Shown: positions 16,469 through 25,004 of the stretch, piece after piece
Numbering within the stretch: position 1 is the first letter of the stretch
How the letters are laid out: each line of letters starts with the position of its first letter
Assembly (NCBI GenBank): GCA_903913285.1
Contig: CAIWKO010000032.1
Location: forward strand, 1 to 64,000
Reading direction: 5' to 3'
Length of the DNA: 64,000 nt
DNA from: an uncultured Bacteroidales bacterium
GTDB lineage: Bacteria > Bacteroidota > Bacteroidia > Bacteroidales > CAIWKO01
Program-made: the position numbers and the translations under genes
The notes under the pieces: generated by a model
Databases searched by the model: none
What the model saw: the letters and a program-made list of their open reading frames with translations, nothing else
Told to the model about the DNA's origin: nothing

Positions 16469-17839
16469 TCAGGAATTACCGTTATGTTTGTTTTCAATAA
16501 TATAGTGATAGAGCAATAACAAACCAATAAAAGGAATTATCCAAATTACACGTGCCTGATACCGATCTAATACCGTTGAAAAAATGGTTACTGTCATCGC
16601 GTTACCCAGTATTCCTAATATTAGGAATATGATCAATATCGAATGTCTTGTTTTGATTTTTAGCTTTCTATAAAATATAAAGATCGCGATAATAAATAAA
16701 ACCGACATGATAACTGATATAAGCTGGATGAAAGACATTGTTTTAAATTCTTGTGTGCTTTCATATTGATCGGCATTCTTATAGGAGTCGATCTCATTTT
16801 TGAATCTGAAATCTATACAATTTTGAGGAGGAGAATTATCCCGCATGGGAACTAATACGCCAATCTTAAAATCAACAATTTGCCTGAAAAAATCTTTTAA
16901 ATAAATAGCGGATAATTGTAAACTATTATCCGAAGTGGTTAATATGTCGTTAATAAGCTCGCTAAATTTACTGTTTTTACTTTCCCAACAGCAATCAAAG
17001 CCTTTTTTCATGCAATTTGTGTCGTATAACGGACTATTATCATTCCATAGGAAATCGGCGGATGAATTTGGAATACTATCAATTTGATCGCAAAGAATGT
17101 ATTTGTGGTTTTCGCAATGTTGAACCAAATATTTTTTTACAATTCCGGTTTCGATCATCCTGGCGATAATAAATACGCTGCCTGCACGCGATATTTGAAA
17201 TTTGCCCGAATACGTTTTATTAATTGATAGTATTAACAGAAAGGGAGCAATTGTAACAATTGTTCCCCATAAAAGTATTTTTGGTTTGATAAAATGAAAT
17301 AGCCATAGAATTATTGCAACAATTAATAAACCAGCCAATACAAAAAAATTAGAAAAATTGGTCATGGCGCTGAATACAACTATTAAACTAAGAATAGTTT
17401 CCCTCCATCCAATTTTATCTGACGTTAGAATGACAGCGAACCCGATAATAGCAATAGCACTGAATATATCGGGCATTATCTGCGAAGTATAATTTGATAA
17501 ACCCGTTGTAAAGGATAAAATAACAATTATTATTATTGAAAGTAATGTAATATTTTTAGTTGTAAACTTTCGGGTAAGCATGTGAATTACAAAAAGCACA
17601 ATAAAAGCTTGTGCAATGATAACAAACCATAACGATTTTTTCAAACTCATATACTTCACAAACATGCAATAAAGTATGGGCCTGTCGACAGGGATTATTT
17701 TCGTAAAGCCTGCATTTATGTATGTTCCTGAATCGGAATAAACCAATGGATACCCGTTTTGTAAAGCAGGCCAAATTAATATAAGTGCGAAAACGAAAAG
17801 AATGAATGTTATTAAATAGTGTATGGTTTTTTGCCGCAT
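16469..17839 (-). CDS. Polytopic membrane protein of unknown function (glycosyltransferase-like topology)
   Basis: A 456-aa protein with about ten to eleven membrane helices and one large soluble loop (roughly residues 220-375) holding many Cys, Asn and Asp residues. The early motif YSDSGTYI after the first helix recalls the Asp-containing first loop of GT-C enzymes that use lipid-linked sugars, but this is weak. The ATG at 17839 is preferred over a TTG 57 bp upstream. It lies opposite to its flanking genes, is AT-richer than them, and is bounded by a 34-bp direct repeat. Acquisition by transfer is inferred. Confidence 0.75.
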   Translation of the reverse strand: MRQKTIHYLITFILFVFALILIWPALQNGYPLVYSDSGTYINAGFTKIIPVDRPILYCMFVKYMSLKKSLWFVIIAQAFIVLFVIHMLTRKFTTKNITLLSIIIIVILSFTTGLSNYTSQIMPDIFSAIAIIGFAVILTSDKIGWRETILSLIVVFSAMTNFSNFFVLAGLLIVAIILWLFHFIKPKILLWGTIVTIAPFLLILSINKTYSGKFQISRAGSVFIIARMIETGIVKKYLVQHCENHKYILCDQIDSIPNSSADFLWNDNSPLYDTNCMKKGFDCCWESKNSKFSELINDILTTSDNSLQLSAIYLKDFFRQIVDFKIGVLVPMRDNSPPQNCIDFRFKNEIDSYKNADQYESTQEFKTMSFIQLISVIMSVLFIIAIFIFYRKLKIKTRHSILIIFLILGILGNAMTVTIFSTVLDRYQARVIWIIPFIGLLLLYHYIIENKHNGNS

Positions 17840-17981
17840 CTGATACTGTTTTTTATCATCCTCAAAATAAACTGATATTAATCTTACTATTTTCAAGAAA
17901 ATAATACCTCGAAATTATATTTTTTTCTTAAAAAAAGACGAAAAAACCAAGTATTTATTTTAGGCGAAAGGAAATTTGTTT

Positions 17982-18015
17982 ATCGATTCGCTGATGATGA
18001 TGGAGAATGAATGAG
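17982..18015 (+). repeat. 34-bp direct repeat, copy 2 (orphan gene end)
   Basis: Identical to copy 1. Read in the same frame it gives IDSLMMMENE and a stop, although no transglycosylase gene precedes it. The bases just upstream, in frame, read KYLF, stop, AKGNLF, which resembles KLFMAKDTTHFK of the intact gene. This suggests a decayed duplicate of the gene end rather than chance. Confidence 0.95.
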
Positions 18016-18321
18016 GTGAGAGAGTGACTTGCGTGAGCTTGAGTGACTGGAGTACTTAGTTGAAAGTTTATAAAGGTGAAAGGTGAAAGTGGCGATTGGT
18101 GATTAGCGATTTGAAAAAAAAACCACAGAGGCCACAGTGAAAAAACAGAGGGTACACAGAGAAATTCTTCGGACTTCGGTCTTCCGACTTCTAACCTACT
18201 ATCTGCCCATTTTTCTATTCTGAATTCTGACTTCTGAATTCTAAATTCCCATTATATCATTTCCCATTCCTCCTGCTCCCCGAAACTTACCCCTTATAAT
18301 TTCTAACTCATTTCTTTATTG

Positions 18322-18329
18322 TACTTTTG
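18322..18329 (+). promoter_or_regulatory. -7 promoter box for the PTPS-folE genes
   Basis: TACTTTTG fits TAnnTTTG exactly and ends 13 nt before the ATG at 18343, implying a very short 5' leader. It also argues against the upstream in-frame TTG at 18319, which overlaps the box. Confidence 0.55.
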
Positions 18330-18342
18330 TAAAAAATTTCAA

Positions 18343-18768
18343 ATGATCTACATCACCCGTCGCGAACATTTCAATGCAGCACATCGCGTGTTTCGCGAAG
18401 ATTATACTGACGAAGAGAACCTGCGGGTTTTCGGAAAATGTTCGAACCCCAACTGGCACGGGCACAACTATGTGTTGTATGTTACCGTAGCAGGTTCGGT
18501 TGATGCGGCCAATGGTTTTGTGATGGATTTGAAATTGCTGGGCGAAATCATAAACCTGCATATCATCGAAAAGCTCGATCATAAAAACATCAACCTGGAA
18601 GTTGATTTTATGCAGGGCAAACTGGCTTCGGCCGAAAACATCGCCATCGGCATCTGGAACCAACTGGAACCTTTGATAGCACAAAACAACGCCAAACTTC
18701 ACTGCGTGAAACTGTGCGAAACCGAAAACAACTATGTGGAGTATTTTGGCGAACACAAAAACAACTGA
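18343..18768 (+). CDS. 6-pyruvoyltetrahydropterin synthase / 6-carboxytetrahydropterin synthase family
   Basis: A 141-aa enzyme of the QueD/PTPS family acting on 7,8-dihydroneopterin triphosphate, the product of FolE, which is encoded 3 bp downstream. Zinc ligands are H14 (HFNAAH), H39 and H41; the catalytic Cys is C33. The spacing is C-x5-HGH (GKCSNPNWHGHNY), the pattern I associate with tetrahydrobiopterin-type PTPS, whereas QueD of the queuosine pathway usually shows C-x3-HGH. No queC, queE or queF gene is seen nearby. The ATG at 18343 is used because the family motif starts within ten residues of it. Confidence 0.88.
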   Translation: MIYITRREHFNAAHRVFREDYTDEENLRVFGKCSNPNWHGHNYVLYVTVAGSVDAANGFVMDLKLLGEIINLHIIEKLDHKNINLEVDFMQGKLASAENIAIGIWNQLEPLIAQNNAKLHCVKLCETENNYVEYFGEHKNN

Positions 18769-18771
18769 AAG

Positions 18772-19413
18772 ATGAACGTTATAGATAAATCGATGTACGA
18801 ACAGAACGAAATGGACGCGGTGCCCGTTGAACTAAAACCCGAAAACACAAAACTTACCGAAGCTCTTGCGGCCCATTATAAAAGCATATTGCAACTGATA
18901 GGCGAAAACCCCGGGCGCGACGGACTGCTGAAAACTCCCGAACGGGTGGCCAAGTCGATACAGTTTCTCACCCACGGCTACGACCTGAACCCCGAAGAAA
19001 TTCTGCGTTCGGCCATGTTCAAAGAAGACTACAAGCAAATGGTGATCGTTAAAGACATAGAAATATACTCGATGTGCGAACATCACATGCTGCCTTTCAC
19101 TGGGAAAGCCCATGTGGCCTACATCCCCAACGGGCATATAGTGGGCCTGAGCAAAATACCCCGCGTGGTAGATGCCTTTGCACGCCGCCTTCAGGTTCAG
19201 GAACGATTGACCTCGCAAATTAAAGATTGCATACAGAACACGCTGAAACCTCTGGGAGTGGCCGTGGTAATAGAAGCCCACCATTTGTGCATGATGATGC
19301 GCGGCATACAAAAACAAAATTCGGTGACCACCACCTCGGATTTCACGGGAGCTTTCCTGTTAGAAAAAACCCGCACGGAGTTTCTGCACCTGATAAGCTC
19401 CAACCTTCATTAG
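18772..19413 (+). CDS. folE: GTP cyclohydrolase I
   Basis: A 213-aa enzyme converting GTP to 7,8-dihydroneopterin triphosphate, the entry step to folate, tetrahydropterins and queuosine. Zinc ligands are C102 and H105 ([10 protein letters not shown]) and C173 ([10 protein letters not shown]). The N-terminal 25 residues are a variable extension. The start is 3 bp after the PTPS-family gene, so the pair forms an operon and probably a short pathway. A 24-bp dispersed intergenic repeat follows the stop. Confidence 0.97.
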   Translation: MNVIDKSMYEQNEMDAVPVELKPENTKLTEALAAHYKSILQLIGENPGRDGLLKTPERVAKSIQFLTHGYDLNPEEILRSAMFKEDYKQMVIVKDIEIYSMCEHHMLPFTGKAHVAYIPNGHIVGLSKIPRVVDAFARRLQVQERLTSQIKDCIQNTLKPLGVAVVIEAHHLCMMMRGIQKQNSVTTTSDFTGAFLLEKTRTEFLHLISSNLH

Positions 19414-19435
19414 GAAGTGACTAGAGTTGGGAGTT
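19412..19435 (+). repeat. Dispersed intergenic repeat (aggaagtgactagagttggg type)
   Basis: A 24-bp sequence just after the folE stop. It matches 46771-46794 with one difference, and 16372-16390 shares its core. All copies lie in the same orientation soon after the stop of a plus-strand gene. Confidence 0.75.
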
Positions 19436-19488
19436 GCCAAAGTTGGAAGTTGAAATATTGCGATTAATTACTCACAAATATTTTTAGT

Positions 19489-19496
19489 AATTTTGC
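19489..19496 (+). promoter_or_regulatory. -7 promoter box for the Bax-inhibitor-1 gene
   Basis: TAATTTTG fits TAnnTTTG exactly, 25 nt before the ATG at 19522. Confidence 0.55.
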
Positions 19497-19521
19497 ACTT
19501 TATTTTTAAAACAAAATAATC

Positions 19522-20259
19522 ATGAGCTTATATAACGAACAAAATTATTCGGGCATCAATAACGAAGCCATAAAGGGCACTGCCGTTCTGTCGAGAACAT
19601 TCATTTCACGGGTTTTCACCTGGATGACCTTAGCGCTTACCATAACAGCCATAACATCATTTTTATGGGCATCCACTCCCTCGCTGATGGAACTATTGAT
19701 AAATCCTGACGGAAGAGGACTTTCTATATTCGGATGGGTTGTGATGTTTGCACCATTGGGTTTTGTTTTGCTGATGTCGTTCGGGTTTCAGAAATTATCA
19801 GCACCGTTGATGATACTATTATTCATCGTGTATTCGGTGATCATGGGTATGAGTTTAAGTTTTATTTTTCTGATATATCATTTGGGCACTATCGGGGTCA
19901 CTTTCGGAATAACCGCCGGCATGTTCGGAGCGATGGCAATCACAGGCTATATTACCAAAACCGACCTCACCAAATTCGGTTCCATCCTCATCATGGGTGT
20001 GTTCGGGTTGATACTTGCCATGGTGATCAACTTTTTTATGAAGAGCAGCATGATGGATTATATTATCAGCGTAATTGGAGTGCTGATATTTACCGGATTG
20101 ACGGCTTATGATGTTCAAAAACTGAAACGCATCGGCACCACCATCGACAACGGAACGGCAGCCGCCACAAAGATGTCGATCATGGGTGCACTTACTTTAT
20201 ATCTTGATTTTATTAATCTCTTCTTATTTATGCTTCGCCTGATGGGTGGCAGAAAATAG
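19522..20259 (+). CDS. Bax inhibitor-1 / YccA family membrane protein
   Basis: A 245-aa protein with seven predicted membrane helices and the family-typical segments around SRTFISRVFTWMTLALTITA and DLTKFGSILIMGVFGLILA, plus a conserved Asp near the C-terminal helix (TAYDVQKLK). Members act as pH-sensitive calcium leak channels or as modulators of membrane proteases such as FtsH; the role here is unknown. It has its own promoter and is followed by fabD after 26 bp. Confidence 0.92.
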   Translation: MSLYNEQNYSGINNEAIKGTAVLSRTFISRVFTWMTLALTITAITSFLWASTPSLMELLINPDGRGLSIFGWVVMFAPLGFVLLMSFGFQKLSAPLMILLFIVYSVIMGMSLSFIFLIYHLGTIGVTFGITAGMFGAMAITGYITKTDLTKFGSILIMGVFGLILAMVINFFMKSSMMDYIISVIGVLIFTGLTAYDVQKLKRIGTTIDNGTAAATKMSIMGALTLYLDFINLFLFMLRLMGGRK

Positions 20260-20285
20260 AACTATTATTTAACCAAAATATTTTT

Positions 20286-21167
20286 ATGAAAGCTTACGTT
20301 TTTCCCGGACAAGGTGCCCAGTATGTAGGAATGGGTAAAGATCTTTACGAAAGATTTCCTTTAGCCAAAGATATGTTCGAACAGGCAAATGATATTCTGG
20401 GTTTCCGCATCACCGACCTGATGTTTGCCGGAACCGACGAAGACCTGCGTCAGACGAATGTTACGCAGCCTGCTATTTTTCTGCATTCGGTGATATTGGC
20501 TGCCGTGATGGGCAACAGTTTCACTCCCGAAATGGTAGCCGGCCATTCGCTGGGCGAATTTTCGGCTTTGGTGGCCAGCAAAGCGCTCACCTTCGACGAC
20601 GGTTTGCGTCTGGTTTCGCAACGTGCAGAAGCCATGCAACGTGCCTGTGAAAAAGCTCCGTCGACCATGGCCGCCATCATCGGCCTTGACGACAATAAAG
20701 TTGAAGCCATTTTGAAAACCATTGACGATATTGTTGTGCCGGCCAATTATAACAGTCCCGGACAACTGGTTATTTCGGGCACGATGAGCGGCATCGACAA
20801 AGCCTGCGAACTGATAAAAGCAGGCGGCGCCCGCAGAGCCTTACCGCTCAAAGTGGGCGGAGCCTTCCATTCGCCTTTGATGGAGCCTGCACGGGTTGAT
20901 CTGGCAAAAGCTATTGATACTACCACCTTCCATAAACCCATTTGTCCGGTATATCAAAATGTGAATGCCATGCCTTTCACCGATCCGGAAAGCATTAAAA
21001 AGAACCTGAACGCCCAGCTCACATCTCCGGTTTTGTGGACACAGATCGTTACCAACATGGTTGCCGACGGTGGAAGTGTTTTTGTAGAAGTAGGTCCGGG
21101 AACAGTATTGCAGGGTTTGGTGAAGAAAATCGCTCCGGAGGTAGAAGCGATGAGTGCAGAGATCTAA
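20286..21167 (+). CDS. fabD: Malonyl-CoA:ACP transacylase
   Basis: A 293-aa FabD that moves malonyl from CoA to acyl carrier protein for fatty-acid elongation. The nucleophile is S88 in GHSLGEFSAL, the catalytic His is H195 in GGAFHSPLM, and the N-terminal PGQGAQYVGMG loop forms the oxyanion site. Standalone length matches the type II enzyme. No other fab genes are adjacent. Its 3' end overlaps the convergent CpsB-like gene by 4 bp. Confidence 0.96.
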   Translation: MKAYVFPGQGAQYVGMGKDLYERFPLAKDMFEQANDILGFRITDLMFAGTDEDLRQTNVTQPAIFLHSVILAAVMGNSFTPEMVAGHSLGEFSALVASKALTFDDGLRLVSQRAEAMQRACEKAPSTMAAIIGLDDNKVEAILKTIDDIVVPANYNSPGQLVISGTMSGIDKACELIKAGGARRALPLKVGGAFHSPLMEPARVDLAKAIDTTTFHKPICPVYQNVNAMPFTDPESIKKNLNAQLTSPVLWTQIVTNMVADGGSVFVEVGPGTVLQGLVKKIAPEVEAMSAEI

Positions 21168-21913
21168 TCTAAGAAGTCATTATTTTTAATAGCATTAGTA
21201 CGCGTAAGTTTTTCGAAAAGCTTGCCTGCGAATGCTTTTTTATAGAATGCAAACTGGCTTTGATGGTGCATGTCGGAACCAATGAAATCAACCATCTGAT
21301 TTTCGATAAGCCATTTGGCCGCTTTGTTCACTTCCGACGAATAGATATCGGTGAGCGAAAGCAAATTCATCTGAAAAAAAACCTCACGATCTTTGAGCGC
21401 TTTATAAGCAGGCAGGTCGTCGTGGAAAAAAGTATAGCGTTCGGGATGCGCCAGCACTATATGATATCCGCTTGATTGCAGTTCGAAAAGCAATGCAGAA
21501 AAATCGGGATGTTGGCTAAAACCTGATAATTCGACCAGCAGGAATTTATTGCCGAACGTGAGCAGGTCGCCTTTTTCGAATAAGGTGCGGAAGCCATCAT
21601 CAATCATATATTCGGCCGCAACATCAACACCGATGTCTATGGCTGCCTTTAGTAGCTTCGCTTTAAATCTTTCGAAATGAGAAGTGATCCTTTCGGAGGT
21701 GTTTTTAGGAAAGTCGAGAGAAATATGCGGAGTTGCAATAATTTTTCTGATGCCGTTCTGCATCATAAAACCTATCATTTGGTTTGATTCTTCTGTAGAA
21801 ATAGCTCCGTCGTCGATGTGGGGGATGACATGTGAATGAATATCGACAGTATAGTTACTCTTGATCTGCTGCGGCAGGCTCTTATTTTTATTAATGAAAC
21901 TAAATAAGCCCAT
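21164..21913 (-). CDS. CpsB/YwqE-type PHP tyrosine-protein phosphatase
   Basis: A 249-aa PHP-fold metalloenzyme. Metal-binding motifs are DIHSHVIPHIDDGA near the N terminus, a central ATPHIS, LAHPERY, and SDMHH near the C terminus. Relatives (CpsB, YwqE) remove phosphate from the tyrosine kinases that control capsule polymer length and export. It ends the nucleotide-sugar operon and overlaps the upstream epimerase gene by 14 bp, so a regulatory role in the same polysaccharide pathway is likely. The cognate kinase is not in this window. Confidence 0.9.
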   Translation of the reverse strand: MGLFSFINKNKSLPQQIKSNYTVDIHSHVIPHIDDGAISTEESNQMIGFMMQNGIRKIIATPHISLDFPKNTSERITSHFERFKAKLLKAAIDIGVDVAAEYMIDDGFRTLFEKGDLLTFGNKFLLVELSGFSQHPDFSALLFELQSSGYHIVLAHPERYTFFHDDLPAYKALKDREVFFQMNLLSLTDIYSSEVNKAAKWLIENQMVDFIGSDMHHQSQFAFYKKAFAGKLFEKLTRTNAIKNNDFLD

Positions 21914-22907
21914 CTAACAAATGAATGTTTTGTTTGAACCAGTCGAAAGTTATTTTTATGCCTTCTTGTATTTTAACCTGAGGGGCAAACCCAAGCAAAG
22001 TTTTTGCTTTTGAAATATCGGCTAAGGAATCTTTGATATCGCCCGGGCGTTCGTCGCGATAGTTTGGCGATAGAGAGGACCCGGAAATTTGTTTTAAAAT
22101 ATCAAACAATTCATTAACACTGGTTCTGTCGCCACAAGCAATATTAAATACGTTACTCAGGGCAAGAGCGTTTGTTGTAAAAACAGCCTTGATATTAGCC
22201 TGAACAGCATTTTCGACAAAGGTGAAATCGCGTGTCTGGCTTCCGTCGCCATTGATATACGGAGCAGAATTGTGGAGCAAACCCGACATGAAAAGTGGAA
22301 TAGCCGCAGCATAAGCCCCCTGAGGACTTTGGTTGGGACCAAATACATTAAAATAGCGCAGTCCAATGATTTCCAGATCGTAGCATTTAGCAAAAACATT
22401 GGCGTAAAGTTCGTTCACGTATTTTGAAACGGCATAGGGTGACAATGGATTGCCGATATTACTTTCTGTTTTGGGCAAACACGGGCTGTCGCCATAAACA
22501 GAGGAGGAACTTGCATAAACAAACCTTTTAATTCCGCTTTCTTTTGCAGCCACCAACATGTTGAGAAACCCGTCGACATTGGATTGGTTTGTTGCGATAG
22601 GATCCTTAATGGAGCGTGGAACCGAACCAAGAGCTGCTTGATGCAAAACATAATCGATGCCTTCACAAGCCTTCATACACAGTTGAGCATCGCGGATATC
22701 GCCCTGTATGAATTCAACGTTTGATAAGGATTCGAAAGGTTCGATATTCCTCCTGAAACCGGTGGAAAGATTATCGAGTATCCGCACTTTACCCGCATGA
22801 TGTTTCACGAGATATTCAACAATATTTGAACCGATAAAACCTGCACCGCCTGTTACCAGAAAGCTGAAGTTGTTTAAATTCTCGGTATGATGTGGAGTTT
22901 TATACAT
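21900..22907 (-). CDS. UDP-N-acetylglucosamine 4-epimerase-like SDR (WbpP/TviC type)
   Basis: A 335-aa extended short-chain dehydrogenase. The NAD-binding motif GGAGFIGSN is at about 20-28, the active-site Ser-Ser-Val-Tyr segment is YASSSSVYGD, and the YxxxK is YAVSK. The residues GLRYFNVFGPNQSPQGAYAA match the WbpP/TviC group, which interconverts UDP-GlcNAc and UDP-GalNAc or their uronic acids. It lies 1 bp after the rmlB gene. Substrate is inferred from similarity and the 6-dehydrogenase in the same operon. Confidence 0.85.
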   Translation of the reverse strand: MYKTPHHTENLNNFSFLVTGGAGFIGSNIVEYLVKHHAGKVRILDNLSTGFRRNIEPFESLSNVEFIQGDIRDAQLCMKACEGIDYVLHQAALGSVPRSIKDPIATNQSNVDGFLNMLVAAKESGIKRFVYASSSSVYGDSPCLPKTESNIGNPLSPYAVSKYVNELYANVFAKCYDLEIIGLRYFNVFGPNQSPQGAYAAAIPLFMSGLLHNSAPYINGDGSQTRDFTFVENAVQANIKAVFTTNALALSNVFNIACGDRTSVNELFDILKQISGSSLSPNYRDERPGDIKDSLADISKAKTLLGFAPQVKIQEGIKITFDWFKQNIHLLDGLI

Positions 22908-22908
22908 G

Positions 22909-23967
22909 CTATCGGTTATGATATTGCTGTTCGTAATATTTCAGATAATCGCCGCTGGTGATATTTTTCAACCAGGATTCGTTAGCCAAATACCAATCGA
23001 CGGTTTTTTCGAGTCCTTCTTCGAATTGCAGCGAAGGTTTCCAACCCAATTCGGCAGTAAGTTTTGTTGAATCGATTGCGTAGCGCAGATCGTGGCCTGC
23101 ACGGTCTTTCACATAGGTTATCAGTTGAGCTGAAGTTCCTGGAGTTCTGCCGAGTTTTTTATCCATGATCTTGCAGAGTAAATGAACCAGATCGATATTT
23201 TTCCATTCGTTATAACCGCCGATATTATAAGTTTCGCCGTTAACGCCTTTATGAAAAATAATGTCGATAGCCCGTGCATGATCGACCACATAAAGCCAAT
23301 CGCGCACGTTTTTACCTTCACCATAAACCGGAAGAGGTTTATTGGTCATGATATTATTGATCATGAGCGGGATCAGTTTTTCGGGGAAATGATTCGGCCC
23401 ATAATTGTTCGAACAATTTGAGACCACAACAGGCAGCCCGAAAGTGTGAAAATATGCCCGTACCAGATGATCGGAACTGGCTTTGGAAGCAGAGTAAGGA
23501 CTACGGGGATCGTAAGCGGTTTCTTCGGTAAAGAACCCTTCTTCACCCAATGAACCATAAACCTCGTCGGTTGAAATATGATAGAAACGTTTCCCATCAG
23601 TATTGTCTTTCCAAAGGCTTCGGGCAGCGTTTAGCAAAGTAACTGTACCAATGATATTGGTATAAACAAATTCCATCGGATTTGAAATAGAACGATCGAC
23701 ATGTGATTCGGCAGCCAAATGGATCACGCCATCGAACTGATATTGCTGAAACAGTTTTTGAATGAAATCTCCGTCGGTAATGTCGCCTTTTACAAAAGTA
23801 TAATTAGTATTTTTTTCAATGTCGGTGAGATTTTGAAGATTGCCGGCATAGGTAAGTTTATCGAGATTTATGATGTTGTAATCAGGATATTTATTCACAA
23901 ATAGACGCACGACGTGCGACCCGATAAACCCGGCACCTCCGGTGATCAACAATGTTTTATTTCCCAT
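22909..23967 (-). CDS. rfbB: dTDP-glucose 4,6-dehydratase
   Basis: A 352-aa SDR enzyme making dTDP-4-keto-6-deoxy-glucose. Visible are GGAGFIGSH (about 10-18), the family signature HLAAESHVDRSI, the ISTDEVYGSLGE segment with the Asp-Glu catalytic pair, the YSASKASSDHL motif, and RVKDRAGHDLRYAID near the end. Only this step of the rhamnose-type pathway is here; rmlA, rmlC and rmlD are absent from the window, so the intermediate is either completed elsewhere or used for another 6-deoxy sugar. Confidence 0.95.
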   Translation of the reverse strand: MGNKTLLITGGAGFIGSHVVRLFVNKYPDYNIINLDKLTYAGNLQNLTDIEKNTNYTFVKGDITDGDFIQKLFQQYQFDGVIHLAAESHVDRSISNPMEFVYTNIIGTVTLLNAARSLWKDNTDGKRFYHISTDEVYGSLGEEGFFTEETAYDPRSPYSASKASSDHLVRAYFHTFGLPVVVSNCSNNYGPNHFPEKLIPLMINNIMTNKPLPVYGEGKNVRDWLYVVDHARAIDIIFHKGVNGETYNIGGYNEWKNIDLVHLLCKIMDKKLGRTPGTSAQLITYVKDRAGHDLRYAIDSTKLTAELGWKPSLQFEEGLEKTVDWYLANESWLKNITSGDYLKYYEQQYHNR

Positions 23968-23977
23968 AATAAATATT

Positions 23978-25000
23978 TTATTTATTTTTTTCAGCTAGTT
24001 TTTTTTCCCAGTTCCAGGCAGAAAGTGTCATATCGTCAAGTCCTTTTTCGGCTTTCCAACCCAGAACTTTGTTTGCCAAACTTGTTTCGGCCCAGATTTT
24101 TTCAACATCGCCTGCTCTTCGATCAGTAATTTTATAATTGAGTTTAAGTCCTGAAACACGCTCAAAGGAATGAATGACCTCTATGACTGAATACCCAATG
24201 CCGGTACCCAAATTAAAGATTTCACAATTCTCTTCATTCTTTTTTCCGATTAAACGCGAAAGGGCAGATATGTGTGCTTTGGCCAGATCAACCACATGGA
24301 TATAGTCTCTGATGCAAGTGCCATCAGGAGTATTATAATCATTGCCGAAGACATTCAAGAAAGGACGTTTTCCGATAGCTGTTTGTGTTATGAATGGTAC
24401 AAGACAGTTGGGAACGCCTATAGGTAATTCGCCGATCAGAGCAGATTCGTGTGCTCCGATGGGATTAAAATAACGAAGCAAAATAGCCTTTAACTTACCC
24501 GAATGTATTGTATCCGATATTATTTCTTCGCAGATCTGTTTAGTATTTCCATACGGAGACAAAGCTTTCTGAACGGAAGCATTTTCATCGACAGGGAGGG
24601 TTTCGGGCTGACCGTAAACTGTACAAGAGGATGAAAATACCAAACTTGTAATATTGAATTCCTGCATAGAATTTAACAGGTTGACCAAAGAAAAAAGATT
24701 ATTCTGATAGTATTTCAATGGAAGTTCAGTAGATTCCCCAACAGCTTTGAATGCAGCAAAATGAATTACACCAACAATATCTGGATGTTTTGAAAACAAG
24801 GCTTTGGTTTCACCGGCATTTGTCAGATCCATTTTTTCAAATATGGGTCTGATATGGGTTATTAGTTCAATGGAATCGACCACATCAGCATACGAATTGG
24901 ATAAATTATCGGCTATTACAACATCAAAGCCTTGTTGTTGCAATTCAACGATAGTGTGAGCGCCAATATAGCCGGTTCCGCCGGTTACCAGAATTTTCAT
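23978..25000 (-). CDS. galE: UDP-glucose 4-epimerase
   Basis: A 340-aa GalE: NAD motif GGTGYIGAH (7-15), FSSSCTVYGQ, and the YxxxK in SPYGNTKQICE. The segment YFNPIGAHESALIGELP and NYNTPDGTCIRDYIHVVDLA-type residues are characteristic of true GalE rather than other SDRs. It interconverts UDP-Glc and UDP-Gal. It is spaced 10 bp from rfbB and 4 bp from the upstream dehydrogenase gene. Confidence 0.95.
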   Translation of the reverse strand: MKILVTGGTGYIGAHTIVELQQQGFDVVIADNLSNSYADVVDSIELITHIRPIFEKMDLTNAGETKALFSKHPDIVGVIHFAAFKAVGESTELPLKYYQNNLFSLVNLLNSMQEFNITSLVFSSSCTVYGQPETLPVDENASVQKALSPYGNTKQICEEIISDTIHSGKLKAILLRYFNPIGAHESALIGELPIGVPNCLVPFITQTAIGKRPFLNVFGNDYNTPDGTCIRDYIHVVDLAKAHISALSRLIGKKNEENCEIFNLGTGIGYSVIEVIHSFERVSGLKLNYKITDRRAGDVEKIWAETSLANKVLGWKAEKGLDDMTLSAWNWEKKLAEKNK

Positions 25001-25004
25001 TTAT

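Larger units (their letters stand above)
17840..18342. other. Intergenic stretch of about 500 bp with low-complexity blocks
   Basis: It holds the second copy of the 34-bp repeat, a stretch just before it that reads like a decayed version of the transglycosylase C terminus, and then low-complexity sequence: a gattagcgatttgaaaa block, a ccacagaggccacagtg block, and a run of repeated ttctgaattctgacttct-type units at about 18215-18245. No convincing gene is visible. The queD-like gene has its promoter at the right edge. Confidence 0.7.
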
